Origin: Podocnemis expansa
Taxonomy: Eukaryota; Chordata; Testudines; Podocnemididae
NCBI GenBank assembly: GCA_007922195.1
Contig: ML681971.1
Span: 2,879,167-2,943,166, forward strand
Reading direction: 5' to 3'
Length of the DNA stretch: 64,000 nt
How positions within the stretch are numbered: the stretch's first letter is position 1; each line of letters begins with the position of its first letter. Below the pieces are notes generated by a model, which had not been told where the DNA came from, did no database searches, and saw nothing but the letters and a program-made list of their open reading frames with translations. Position numbers and translations under genes: made by a program. This document shows, piece after piece, positions 46,901 through 58,229 of the stretch.

Positions 46901-48184
46901 GACTGGTGATGGTAGTTTATAGGAGGTTTAAGTTGTACAGGCCTATCAAAGAGGCCCATTTTTCTTTCAATTTGCCAATATTGTTTTGGATGTTGGAGAG
47001 CAAAGTTTAATTTGCAAATGCTACTTCTCCAGGTGATAGGGTTTTTTTTGTTTCCCCCTCCCCCCCACTTCACTTAAATCTGTTTGAGACTGATTTCAAG
47101 TGGAGTATGTTTCAGGATGCTATCCATAAAATGTTCAGCTCTTACAATTAAGGGACTGTAAAAGTTCTTACTGGCATGTTAACAGAAGAGGTGTCAGCTA
47201 CTGAAATATTCTTAAGTGCTGGAGGGGTTGAATTGGGTTTATTTCAACACATGATTCAGTTTGAGAGCTCCTGTTTTTTCTTCCTTCAGATAGTATGTAC
47301 AGCATAAGCTAGCCTTATTGGAAAGTGATTTTAAACAGTCAGGGTTTGGTATGTGAAAACACGTTTTTGATGCTTGCTTACCAAGAATGATTGAGTTTGA
47401 GTTTACTAGTCTGTAAAGTGTAACTCTGAGCTACTCTATAAATGATACCAAAGCTGTCAGATTTTTAGCTATACAAAAATGTAATTGCATCCATTTGCTA
47501 TCTTGAGAGTAACTATCTCTCTTAAATATTTAGTCTTTTGTATATGAAAACTCAAAGAAATGTAATGGACACTAAATATTCTCTTCATCGAAATCTTATA
47601 AGGTATTATGTTTTGGAGTGGCAAAGTAGGGACTGAGATTGATTATAGTAAAGAATATTTTTAGATTGAAAATGAGTTTATCCAGGTACAAAGTTTAGAT
47701 AACTTTTATCTTATTTTACTGGGGTTTTGATGGAGCATTAATTTGGAAACAGCTGGGCAGCATTACTTACCTATTATCAGCAAGTTAAAATGGAACTGTA
47801 TTACAGTTTCTCAATTGGTGGAAATGCTTTGCTTCTAGCTTAACTGCTTTAGGTATGATTATCAAATTTAGTTGCTGCTTAATGGGAAGCTAGCTCTTCT
47901 TTTATTTGTTAGTTTTCTGACATATCTGTGACCACTGTTTGAACAAAAAAAGGAAATTTGCTTGTATAAGTGCAATAATGTATGAGAAAAATACAGGTAT
48001 TTTGGTTGGTGGAGAATATCCCATTACTGAATCAAGCAAATTATTTTTCTTTTGAAACTATCTTCCATCCAAATGAACCAGATCTCTCTGCCTTTTAGAT
48101 TACTAAAAGTAATGTGAACTAATTTTTATTCAAGTCCATTCATATAATTCGGATTATCTGACAATATTTAAGATAAAGTACCTT
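43996..48184. other. No recognisable gene (4.2 kb)
   Basis: The longest repeat-poor stretch in the window. It is AT-rich with short A and T runs (for example 46626-46640 and 47042-47049). I find no exon with splice signals and no named repeat. It is probably intronic or intergenic host DNA. Confidence 0.45.
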
Positions 48185-48402
48185 TTGCGCTCTAATAGCT
48201 TCCATTTTGGAGGATGAGGTAAATAGTTTTCTTCAGACAACCAATGAAAGTTTCCAGATCAAAGTCCTTGGTCCTCATGGGGGACTTGAATCAACCTAAG
48301 ATCCGCTGGCAGAAGAATAAAGCAGTGCGCAGACAACCCAGGAAACTTTTTAGAGTGTTGGGGACAACTTCCTGGTGCAAGTGCTGGGGGAACCAACTAG
48401 GG

Positions 48403-48819
48403 CAAGGGTCAGCAACCTTTGTCAGCCATGGTACCAGCCCTGCCCCCCTGAACCCTTAGCAGGTGTCAGAGGCCGGACCAGAAAGGTGCTGAGGTGGGGC
48501 CAGAAAGGGACAGGCTGTGAGCTTCTTTCCCTTGCTGACCTCACCCCCCAGTTGGGGACCGTGGCCAGCAGGGAACAGGAGATATGCGCTCCTTTTCCCT
48601 GCTGACCCCATCCCTCAGCTGGGGACCAGGGACAGGAACCACATGTTCCTTTTCCCTGCTGACCCCAGCTGGGGGGGTGGGGCAACAGGGGATAGTTGCT
48701 GCACGGCAGGGCCAGTGGGGAGAGCGGTCCTGGTGCCACAGGGCTGGGAACCCTGTGTGCTGCTGTGCTTAGGCCTGCGTGTCAGATGTGGCATGCATGC
48801 CACGGGTTGCTGACCCCTG
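48403..48819. mobile_element. hAT-like non-autonomous element with perfect 8-bp TSD, inside CR1
   Basis: Inverted ends CAAGGGTCAGCAACC and GGTTGCTGACCCCTG bound 417 bp of GC-rich sequence with internal repeats of CTTTTCCCTGCTGACCCC (48590-48665). AACTAGGG flanks both sides (48395-48402 and 48820-48827). Open frames within it on both strands follow the internal repeats and are not genes. Confidence 0.93.
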
Positions 48820-49164
48820 AACTAGGGGTTATACTTCTCTTGACCTATTGCTGAGAGAAAAGGAAGAATTGGTAGGGGAAGCAGAAGTGGATAGCAGCTT
48901 GGACAGTAGTGACCATGAGATGGTTGGTAGAAGGAAGGATGGAGAACAGCATAATATGGACCCTGAATTTCAGAAAATCAGACTTTGAATCCCTCAAGGG
49001 GCTGATGAGGAGAATCCCCAGGGAGGCTAATATGAGGGGCAAAGAAGTCTGGAGGGTTGGCTGGATTTTAGAGAAACCTTATTGAGAATGCTAGAACAGA
49101 CCATTGTGATGTGTGAAGGAATAGCAAATACGGCAGGTGACCAGCTTGGCTTAATAGAGAAATC

Positions 49165-49219
49165 TTTGAGCTAAAACAAACAACCCACCACAAACAAACA
49201 AGAAACAAACAAACAAAAG
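49165..49219. repeat. CAAA-type simple repeat
   Basis: Repeated AAAC units (CAAACAAACAAGAAACAAAC) inside the CR1 element. Confidence 0.8.
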
Positions 49220-50545
49220 CTTACTAGAAGTGGAAACTTGGACATATGACTAGGGAGTGGTTAAAAAAAAAAATTGCTTGAGCATGCAGGGGTGAAATCA
49301 GAAGGGCCAAAGCACAAGTGGAGATGTACTCTAAAGGGACATGAACGTGTAACTTAGCAACCAGAACGGTGAGCCATTTACTGAATGAGGAAGTCTATCT
49401 AATAACAGATGATGTGGAAAAAGCTGAAGTAGTTGATTCTTTTTTGCCTCTTCTCTTCACAGACAAGGTCCACTATCAGACTGCTGCACCGGGGAACGCA
49501 GTATGGGAAAGAGGTAGCAGTGATGAAGGTACAGGTTCAGGACTATTTAGAAAAGACGGACATACAGAAGTCCACTTGGGTGGAATGCATCTGAGGATGC
49601 TAAGAGAGTTGGCTGAGGTGATTTGTAGAGCCATTAGCCTTTATTTTTGAAAACTTTTGGCAATTGGGGATCCCAGATGACTGAAAAAAAATGCCTATAC
49701 TGCCTGTATTTAAACAAGGGAAAGAGGATCATCCAGGGAACTAGAGACCAGAGAGCTCCACCTCACTCCTTGGGGAAAATTATGGAGAAGGGCCCTTAAG
49801 GAATCCATTTTGGAGCACTTGGAGAAGAGGAGGATGATCAGGAATAGTCAGCATGGACTCAACAAAAGCTAGTTGCACCTGACCCTGCCTGATTGCCTTC
49901 TGTGATGAAATGACTGGCTCTGTAGATGTGGAGAAAGTGTTGATTTCAGTAGAGCTTTTGATATGGTCTGTCATAGTATTCTTGCTAGCAAGTTAAAGCA
50001 GTATGGGTTGGATGACTGAACTGTAAGGTGGATAGAAAGCTGGCTAGGTTGTTCAGCTCAGTGGGTAGCAATCAAAGGCTTGATGGTTAGCTGTCAGCCA
50101 GTATCAATCAGGGAGCCTCAGGGGTCTGTCTTGGGGCTAGTTTTGTTCAGCATCTTCATTAATGATCTGGCTGATGGGGTGAATTGCACTGTATACAAGT
50201 TTTGCAGATGACATTAAGATGAAGGGAGTGGCAGATATGTTGAAGGGTAGGGGTAGGATATGGCGTGATCTACACACACAGGAGGGTTGAGCCAAAAGAA
50301 ATAAGATGAGATTCCCCAAGGACAGGTGTTGAGGCCTGCACTTAGGATGGAAGAATCTCATGCTCTGCTACAGCCTAAGGATTGGCTGGCTAAGTAGAAG
50401 TTCTGCAGAAAAGAACTTGGGAGTTAGAGTGGACTAGAAGCTGGATATGAGTCAGTGTGCCCTTATTACTAAGAAGGCTAACAGCATATTGGGCTAAATG
50501 ACCTCCTCAGGTTCCTTAGAACCCTAATTTTCTATGATTCTGTGA

Positions 50546-51200
50546 TGCAGCAGGCAGAATTCCCTAAATCTCCATCTCTCCAATGCAACTGATCCTCCTG
50601 AATTGTGGTAGAGCATTGCCTCCATCTTCTATCACATATTCCTCAGATGAGAACTTTTTTTGCATTTATAAAATGTACAATTTAGTACGTTATGCATATT
50701 AAAACATTTTGTAGAAAATATAATACGGAACTTGTACTAGTACTTAGATGCTTAACAGTAATTGGAACTGAACTAGAAGTGTTAAAATAAGTCGTTGCTT
50801 GTTTAATAACATATAGCTTTGCTCTTTTCTTTACTTGTTAAATTGTGGAGAGCCCTTCTCTCATTGGGATGAATTGCATGGCTTCTACTACAGTTCTTTA
50901 AGCATTTGATTTGTTTTTCTTTGTACATGTTGAATATAAGATGAATGAGGACACAGCAATGGATTCAAGGGTATGAATGAGAATCCACACTAGAAACAGG
51001 GTTCAGTATGAGTTTTCTGGACTTCTTGATCTTCTGCTGTTAGGTGGGTGTCTCCCCTTAACTCCTTGACAAGAGTAGGTTTTACTGACTTTGCTGTTTT
51101 GTCCTTGAACTGATCTTGTCTCCTTCAGCTATGTGGATGCTGTGATAACTCCTAGCATAGTAGAAGAATTTTTCTATTTTTGTCTGCATTGTAAAAGGAA
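50546..51200. other. No recognisable gene
   Basis: AT-rich DNA between CR1 and a foldback repeat. Nothing assigned. Confidence 0.4.
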
Positions 51201-51202
51201 AG

Positions 51203-51475
51203 TTCCAAAGGGGTACCTGCGTTAGTCTAGTTCAGCAAAACAAACAAGGAGCTCTATGGCACTTTTAAAGACTAACAAATTTATTTATTGCTTGAGCTTT
51301 TGTGGGAGAAGAGGCCACTTCGTTAGATGCTTTGAAGATGGTGGAACTTATGGAACTGGAGGAAAATAAATGCAGGGAAGTATAAGTCATAGGATCAGGT
51401 CATACTGTAATAGCAAATCAGAGTAGTTAAGATTCAAACAGTGGAGAACAGCATATAGAAAATGATGAGGTCATG
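51203..51475. repeat. Foldback repeat, long form, one side
   Basis: It begins AGTTCCAAAGGGGTACCTGC and GTTAGTCTAGTTCAGCAAAA, then GAGCTTTTGTGGGAGAAGAG and an inner arm from about 51347 (TGGAACTTATGGAACTGGAG, GGATCAGGTCATACTGTAAT). It shares this inner arm with the copy at 1773-2275. The complementary second half is absent; Penelope-like sequence follows. Confidence 0.7.
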
Positions 51476-51499
51476 TCATTTGTTGTAATGAGGAAAAAA

Positions 51500-52350
51500 A
51501 AATCCATAGTCTTTATTTAGCACTGAAGAATCAGTGTCAAATTTGCAATGAATTCCAATTCAGTTCTATTTGAGGCCTTGAGTTGCTATTCATTTGTCTG
51601 AGCACAGGTATTAGAAAATCATCAACAGAGTGATCAGGGAGATTGAAGTGCTCACCTACTCATTTTTTAATGTTTTGATTTCTGAAATCAAATTTTTGCA
51701 CATTTATTCTTTTTATGCAGAGACTGTCCTGTTTGTCAAATATGTAAAGGGGGGGGGGCATTTTTGGCACATGATAGCATTGGTGGATGAGCAGGTGAAT
51801 GAGCCTTTGATGGAGTAGCTGTTTTGATTAGGTCCTGTGGTAGTGTCTTTTGTGCAGATATGTGGGCAGAGTTGACAGCGTGGTTTGTTGCAGGGTTATG
51901 TGCTGCTTTGTGGTTCTGTTATTAGGTCTGTAGTGGCTGGTGAGCACTGCTTAAGGTTGGGGGGGGGGGCTGTATGTGAGTGAGGAGTGGTTTGTTTCCC
52001 AAGGCTTGAGAGAGTGAAGGATTGTCTTGTAGAATAGGCATCACAGACCATTGATGATGTGCTGTAACAGTCTGACTTGGGGGTGGTAGGTGGTGATTAT
52101 TGGTGGTCTGTTGTTTTTTCCTTTTTGGGCTTCTCCATTAGTAGTTGATTTTGGGGTACCTGCCTGGCTCTGTCAGCTTCTTTATTTCCACAATAGGGTA
52201 GTGTAGTTTTCAGAATGCTTGAGAGAGATCCTGGGGGTGCCTGTCTCTGTCTAAGGGAACAGAGCAAAGGTGGTTATATCTTAGGGCTTAGCTGTAGACA
52301 GTGGATCATGTGGTGTGTTATGGATGAAAGCTTGAGGGATGTAGGTAACT
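51500..52350 (-). mobile_element. Penelope-like element fragment with GIY-YIG remnant
   Basis: Read on the minus strand from 52350: the post-RT segment (SYLHPSSFHP region), SLSQALGNKPLL near 52010, a Cys/His-rich linker, then AIMCQKC near 51768 and, across a frameshift in a G run, the YIGQT region (decayed to YLTNRTVS) and a basic segment near 51700. That order (RT end, linker, GIY-YIG nuclease) is that of Penelope-like elements of the Neptune or Poseidon type. The nuclease motif is damaged. It covers the part that the fragment at 880-1772 lacks. Confidence 0.75.
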
Positions 52351-52935
52351 GTACTGACTGGTGGGTTTTCTCATTACAGTTTAAGAACAGATTGTGAGCA
52401 TAGATACTTGAGCATATTTTCCATGAATATCAGCCATAAATCCACTCCATTTGTAGGATTGTACCTACTTTAACATCCTTGGATTTTTCTTTTCTGGTTG
52501 GGTGCTTCTGGCTTAAGTGGAGTGACAGCTAAGAAGGACCATACTTAGTGACTGCAGTGCCCTGGCCATAGCCTGGAAGATGATTAAGAGGAATTCACTC
52601 ATAAAAGATAAAGTGAACATGTACTATATTGTCAGCTTTTGACTTGGGCTGCAAGTTTTTAATTTTGAAATATGTTCCTGGTTGAAAACACTTATGGGTT
52701 GTATCTTGAAGGTGCTATACATCTGTTCCTGTTGGCTTCAGAAGAATTTGTGTGTACTCCGTGATCCTGAAAAATCAAACTGCTATTTTTTATTAGAGTT
52801 AAGGTCAAAATGTCTTTTTTTCATTTTCACTCAGATTTTTTAGCCCAAACTCTAAAATACAGGAATATCCTTTGTATTTCACATTTCTTTCTTGACAGTC
52901 TGTGGGTGTTTAGATATACTGGATTTCAGCAATAG
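52351..52935. other. No recognisable gene
   Basis: Mixed sequence with no repeat or exon that I recognise. Confidence 0.4.
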
Positions 52936-52941
52936 GTAAAA

Positions 52942-53060
52942 CAAACAAGGAGTCCTGTGGTACTTAAAGACTAACAAATCTATTTATTGCATGAGTTTTC
53001 ATGGGAGAAGATCCTGTTTCGTCAGACCCTTTGAAGATAGGGGAGCTTACTAGTCAAGCA
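52942..53060 (+). repeat. Foldback repeat, left arm
   Basis: AACAAACAAGGAGTCCTGTG, ACTTAAAGACTAACAAATCT, GAGTTTTCATGGGAGAAGAT and TTTGAAGATAGGGGAGCTTA match the left arm and the start of the inner arm of the long form. Confidence 0.75.
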
Positions 53061-53940
53061 ATAGGTGTTAGTCTTGTTTTGAAAATTCTCATAACAGTTT
53101 TGCCATAGCTTACCAATAAATCAAAAAAGGTTGAATTCCTTATAGTGCAGCTTGTTTGAAAAACTTTCCTTAAATATTTTTGTATTATGCCTTTAGGGTA
53201 AGTAACGTAGTGATATTTTAATTGTTTTAAATATTTGTTGTATTGCTCACTGAAGTTATTTAGCTAGCAGATGATGAATTAAATTGCAATAACTCCATGA
53301 GGATTCAGAATCTCATTTTAAAGGCAGTGAATTTGATCTGTTTATTAAGTAGCCTTTTTTTTGTTGAGTTGACTTGCTTTTCTTTTTTAAACTAACTTTA
53401 AGTCAAACATTCCAGCCCTTCAGCAGTAGTGTGTGCAAGATAATTCCTTTTAGCTGAATTGAAATCAGTTATCTCTTTGCTGGTTTTTCCATATAAATCC
53501 ACTTCCCCAGAAATTGATTTGTCTTTCAAGTTTTGTCACTAGCCTCTCCCCATTCTTAAGATTTTTCGGTCTTAATTATAAATGTACCAAACAGTGCCTG
53601 GCCCACAATAAAATGATTGTTCAAAATTGTCTTTCTGGGAGAGATGTTACCATACTCGTAGTTCTCTTCCATGTTATCTTTGATAGTAGCAGGCAGTGGC
53701 AGACTTATTATCTATATTCCTCATCCATTGTGTTGAGCAAGGGAACTCACAGAAAGTGGTATTTCTTTGCCTATTAATATTCAAGCCTAGTAAAAGGAAG
53801 TTACTGATGCCAGTATTTGAGGACTTTTTTGGTTTTGTTTTTTGAGTCAGAAGAGCTTATGAAAGAAAACTTTGTTGCATTTATCAACTTATTTAAGACC
53901 ATTAGTTGGAAAAATTACTCCTTTAGTCTAAATCCTTCCT
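53061..53940. other. No recognisable gene
   Basis: AT-rich DNA. The open frame at 53514-53777 has no recognisable feature. Confidence 0.4.
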
Positions 53941-53944
53941 TAGA

Positions 53945-54190
53945 GGCACATGATGAGGAGTTCTGTGGCACTTTACAGCAGTGGTTCCCAATCTGTTCTC
54001 TGCTGTGGCACACCTTGAGGCCTTTAGTTATTTTGAGACACACTTTCACATAGTCTCCAGATAAACTCGTGAATCCAAAACTCTTGAAATAGTTTTTCAA
54101 AAAATTGCATGGCACACTTGCTCAGGCCTGATGACAGACCTGTGTGCCACGGCACACTGGTTGGGTAACACTGCCTTAGAGACTAACAGA

Positions 54191-54222
<32 letters not shown>

Positions 54223-54385
54223 GTCATAAGCTTTCATGGAACCCACTTTGTTAGCACCTGATAAAGTGGGTTCCAGCCCATGAATGTTTATTAACCACAT
54301 CCCCAAGTTCTGTTGGTAGTCTCTAGGTGCCACAGGGCTTCTTATTATTTGCTTAGAACAGACTAACACAGCCACTCTTCTGCAA
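53945..54385. repeat. Foldback-family relative with insertion and poly(T)
   Basis: GAGGAGTTCTGTGGCACTTT at 53955-53974 leads into a hAT-like element and resumes with AGAGACTAACAGAAAG. A 27-T run at 54195-54221 follows, then AGTCATAAGCTTTCATGGAA, CACTTTGTTAGCACCTGATA and the complementary GTTCCAGCCCATGAATG arm. The right end reads AGACTAACACAGCCACTCTT. Confidence 0.7.
53979..54173 (-). mobile_element. hAT-like non-autonomous element
   Basis: Inverted ends CAGTGGTTCCCAATC and GGTTGGGTAACACTG bound 195 bp. The flanks CTTTACAG and CCTTAGAG match at six of eight. GGCACACC near the left end and GTGTGCCACGGCACAC near the right end make it the inverted relative of 12965-13163. It splits a foldback relative. 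Confidence 0.85.
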
Positions 54386-54780
54386 TCTTAAAGGTATGGT
54401 ATAGTCAGTGTAAATCTAGAAAACTGTGCATTGGATGTTGAAAGTAGTGCTCTGGGTTGGCATTCGCAGCTTCACTGGTAGGTTTGCTGTGATTTCAGTA
54501 CAGATGAGACTATGCAAAAGTTTAAGGACTTGCTCCCTCAGGATTTCAGACAGTAGTTCTCACTGTTTGAGGATGGAAAAACAGTGGCAAAGGCATCCTT
54601 ATGGTCAGCCCTGGATGTGGCTGATTTATGGCCACAGCAGTAACCATATGCAGAAACTCATGGTTGCAGTCTTAGGGTATTTCCCAGGAGATGCAGTGCT
54701 CCAAGATCTCTCCCTTTTGAAAGACACTTGCTCTTTTCCGAGCAAACTGATGCTTGCTTCATAGGCTTCAGGACTCTAGG

Positions 54781-54982
54781 CAAGGGTCTCAAACTCAAAT
54801 CACCATGAGGGCCACATGAGAACTAGTACAGGGCTGCATGAGGACTAGCCTGAGGGCTGCACCACTGAAATCTTTTCATACAATGATATTGCAAATATCA
54901 GTAACGATCGTGTCATTGTGGGCTGCAAGAAATAGCCTTAGGGGCCACCTGCAGCCCGTAGGCAGCATGTTTGAGACCCCTG
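54781..54982. mobile_element. hAT-like non-autonomous element inside DIRS copy D
   Basis: Inverted ends CAAGGGTCTCAAACTCA and TGTTTGAGACCCCTG bound 202 bp, the same family as 1367-1551 (both contain GGGC-CACA blocks, TTTTCATACAATGATATTGC and GCAAATAT). The flanks CTCTAGG and CTCCAAGG match imperfectly. It splits the gag of copy D. Confidence 0.85.
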
Positions 54983-55173
54983 CTCCAAGGTGACTTTGAA
55001 ATCCTTGAGGCTAAATACCCCAGCAGGAGTCATTACAAACACCAGTAGGCTGCCTGCTACTTTGTCCAACCAGCTAGCCAAGAACAGGGATTCAGAAGTA
55101 GACCTCCTCCTCTAGTTTCCACAGCAGGATTATGCAGGCTGATCTCACACACTTGGGCACTTGAAAGCACTCC

Positions 55174-55217
55174 TTTTTGTTAGTCTTTAAAAGTGCCACA
55201 GGACCACTTGTTTATTT
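55174..55217 (-). repeat. Foldback repeat fragment
   Basis: TTGTTAGTCTTTAAAAGTGC and CACAGGACCACTTGTTTATT are the right arm of the foldback family, lying inside the gag-RT region of DIRS copy D. Confidence 0.7.
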
Positions 55218-57882
55218 TGATGAGACACTTGAGGGTGTAATCTCAGTCCCTGAAATATGGTATCTGATTATCCAGTTACTCCCCTCTTTTCAAACCACCT
55301 GTCCCAGAACTTCTTTGGTTCTGGGACATGCATCACTTCGGGTGGTCAGTAGAATAGAAGTGGGATACACCATCCTGTTAGTGACTGCTATGCGTCCATC
55401 CCCCACCCCCGCACCCACTGTCCCTTTTCAGGGACCTTTCTGATGAGCAGCTGTTGGTTTAAGAAGTACAATCCTTGCTTCGGTCAGGAGCCAGGGAAGA
55501 TCTTGTGCATCACTTAAGATGAAAGAGGCTCTGTTTGCATTATTTTCTAATCCTGAAAGGCAAATAAAGACTAATTCTAGTGCTTCATTGTCTTAACTAC
55601 TCACTCAAGAACTTAAAGTTTCACACGGTGTACCTGGCTTCCATCATTCCCTTCTTGGATCTGAGGGACCGGTATGCCATCGTCTATTTAAATGACATAT
55701 ACTTCCACATATCAGTTTTCCAAGGTCATGGAGGGTTCCTCAGATTCACTGTGAACTAAGTACATCATAAGTTTGTGATTCTTCACTTTGACCTGTTGGC
55801 CATTCTGCAAGTTTTCTCCAAGCACATGACATCGATGGCAACTTTTCTTAAGAAATGAGAAGTGCACATCATTCTGTATCTTGACTGGTCCAGAGCTCAG
55901 GTGGAATCCAACATCTATCTCGTTCAATTGACCTGGGGGATCTTGCTGCTAAATGCACAGAAATCAACTCTAGTCCCAGTGCAGAAGATTTCATGAGTAT
56001 TATTCTCAACCCCATGCAGGCAGGAGAGCCTTGTTTTTGGGAAGATTTTCAGGCAATCACAGTTTTGATAAGGTCCCTACAGACCCGCCCAGTCATGACA
56101 GCTTGAAAATGTCTAAGTCCTCTGGTCCACATGGCATCATACACTTGTGTCATGCACCATGTGAGGAGGCTGTGTCTCAGACTTCTTCTCCAACCATGGC
56201 TGGTCACAGTGTATTCATATACCAGTGACCATCTGGATTCAGTGCTGCTGACCATGCCTGCTCAAGTCTTTGGTTCACTTTTTGTGGTCCCATCCGTCAA
56301 TGTCTCTGGTCTCAGATGTATCAGCACTGGGCTCGGAAGCCCACTTAAGGTCCCTTGAGGTCTATGGTCACCAGAAGAACTCTGTTTTCATTTTGTCACA
56401 GAGTTCGGGGTGGTCTGCCTAGGCCATGAAGCATTCCTGTCCCACAATATGAACAAAATTATTTTGGTTCTCATGGACCACATGACAGCACTACATCAGT
56501 AGGCAGGCGAGAGCTTGCTGCTTCTACCTAAGCTGGGAAAGCAGTACAGCTGTGGGATTTCTCTGTAAAGCATTCAATCCATCCCAAGGCATCATACCTC
56601 CTGGGAGTGGAGAACCAGCTTATAGAAGACCTCTGCTATCTTTTTCCTCTCACCACAAATAATCTCTTTGCTGGACATTGCAAGGGGGGAGTTTTTGGGG
56701 ACTCCACTATAACTGGGGGGGGACTCCATTTATAGACTTGTTTGCTACCTGTGGCAACAGGAAATGCCATCAGCTCTCTTTCCGGTGAGGCCCCAGCCTG
56801 GGGTCTCTTATGAATACTTTCCTCCTATCTTGGATAGATCACCTCTATTATGCATTTCTTTCTATCCTAATAATATATAAGATTCTGATGAAGATGAAGC
56901 AGGACGGAGAACAGGTCTTTCTCATAACCTGGATGACAGCATTATTTGGCTATACTTTCAGGCCTCACAACGGAGACCCCACTCTGGCTTTCTCTTTACC
57001 CAGACCTGATTTCCTGAGGTCATGGTTGTCTGCTCCACCTGAACATCATCTCTGTTTTTCTGATTGCTTGGAAACTCCATGGCTGAATCCTGAGGAGCAA
57101 GCTTGCTTGGAGCTGGTCCATAGAGTTCTGTTAGACAGTAGGCAGCCTTCCACCAGTACCACATACCTTGCAAAATGGAAGTGATTCTCCATCTGGTTTT
57201 CCCAATGTGGAGTCCTGCTTATGCAGTTGTCATTGCATCATATATTGGAGTACCTTTTGTATAAGAGACAGCAGGGTCTGGCTATTTCTTGAGTCAAGGT
57301 CCATCTACCAGTGATTTCAGCTTTCCATCTCTGGATCAACAGGCAATTATTATTTTTGTGTAAGATGGTAATTTGGTTTCTTTTTTTTTTTAAAAGAGTT
57401 AGACAGGACATACCCCCAGATGAGCGACGCTATTGCTTCTTGTCACCTAAACCTTATTTTACTAAAGATTACGTGCCCTTTGTTCAAACCACTGGCAACA
57501 TGCTCATTGGTTCACCTCTCCTGGAAAATGACGTTTTTAGGGACTATCACCTCAGCCAGAATGGCTTTGGAAATCCATGCTCTTGCATCAGAGTCCCTTA
57601 TATATGGTTTCTCTAAGGATGAGGTGTTTGTTTCTGCACTCACCGTTCCTCCCAAAAGTGTTTTTGCAATTCCATTGCAGTAAGCAGTCTTCTTGCCTTG
57701 TGTTCTTCCTGAACCCAGATGCAAACAGGGAAGAATAATAGCTACACTCTTGGATGTTAGATGTTTTCTGGCGTTCTATATACAGAGGATCAAACTGTTT
57801 TATAGATCAACCTAGCTGTTCACAGCAATAGGAAAGGTCTTTCCATCTCTGCCTAGAGAAGCGTTTCTTGGATCAAATCAGT

Positions 57883-58050
57883 ATTTCTTCGTCGAGCAGT
57901 GTCCCCGCTGCTCCACTACAGGTGTTGGGCTGTGCCTTTACCCAGCCACAGAGATTCTTATTGCAGAGCCCGAGGGGGGGGGGGGCGACCAAAGGGCGCG
58001 CGCCCCACTTCCCGCAGTTTGGAACACGCACCCCCCCCCATCAGTTCCTT
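57883..58050 (+). repeat. DIRS copy C left inverted terminal repeat
   Basis: It starts ATTTCTTCGTCGAGCAGTGT and includes GAGATTCTTATTGCAGAGCC, a G run and CCATCAGTTCCTTCTTAA. It is complementary to 63602-63801 apart from the extra outer segment on the right. Its first 41 bases match the first ICR half (63431-63471) in reverse. Confidence 0.85.
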
Positions 58051-58186
58051 CTTAACCGCTGCTTACCCAGCACGGAGTTTCAACAGCTCCTCAGCCTGCT
58101 TCCCTTCAGTTATTGAATAGCGTTGTAGTGGTAGTTTTGAGTTTGGTAGTTAGTTAGTTAGATAGTGTTTAAGAGTTCTTCATATT

Positions 58187-58208
58187 AAAAAAAAAAAAAA
58201 AAAAAAAA
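58187..58208. repeat. Poly(A) tract upstream of DIRS gag
   Basis: A run of 22 A, at the same place as the A-rich tract of copy A (2736-2775), between a TTAGATAGT motif and TCTCCTCAGC before gag. Confidence 0.9.
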
Positions 58209-58229
58209 TTTCTCCTCAGCCGAACCGCA

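Larger units (their letters stand above)
48185..50545 (+). mobile_element. CR1-clade LINE with endonuclease, RT and 3' tail
   Basis: The endonuclease part reads VLMGDLNQPKIRW at about 48274, then LFRVLGTTSW; after the hAT insertion it continues DLLLREKEELVGEAEVDSSL and SSDHEMVGRRK (48838-48940), where SDH is the catalytic motif of APE-type nucleases. The linker at 49369-49480 reads LLNEEVYLITDDVEKAEVVD. RT motifs near 50110-50220: QGSVLGLVLFSIFIND and KFADDIKMKG-like text across a frameshift. The 3' end near 50515 has ATTTTCTATGATTCTGTGAT, the short tail repeat of CR1. Frameshifts and stops throughout. Confidence 0.85.
54440..57882 (+). mobile_element. DIRS copy D, 5' part (gag middle to YR), old
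   Basis: This is a strongly decayed DIRS of a third family, 5'-truncated in gag. Gag: FKDLLPQDFRQ near 54517, VAKASLWSALDVADLW near 54588, LPFERHLLFSEQTD near 54712. RT: DLRDR and YFHISVFQGHGGFLRF near 55660-55745. Methyltransferase-like: TFLLSWIDHLYYAF at 56813 and ILMKMKQDGEQVFLI near 56883. YR: NPEEQACLELVHRVLL, STSTTYLAKWK near 57095-57180, then ITSARMALEIHAL near 57545, where SARRVGE has become SARMALE. It breaks off at 57882 where copy C begins and resumes at 63802. Confidence 0.8.

Noticed and set aside
48375..48813. Several overlapping frames of 60-105 codons on both strands
   Set aside because: They follow the internal repeats of the hAT-like element at 48403-48819.
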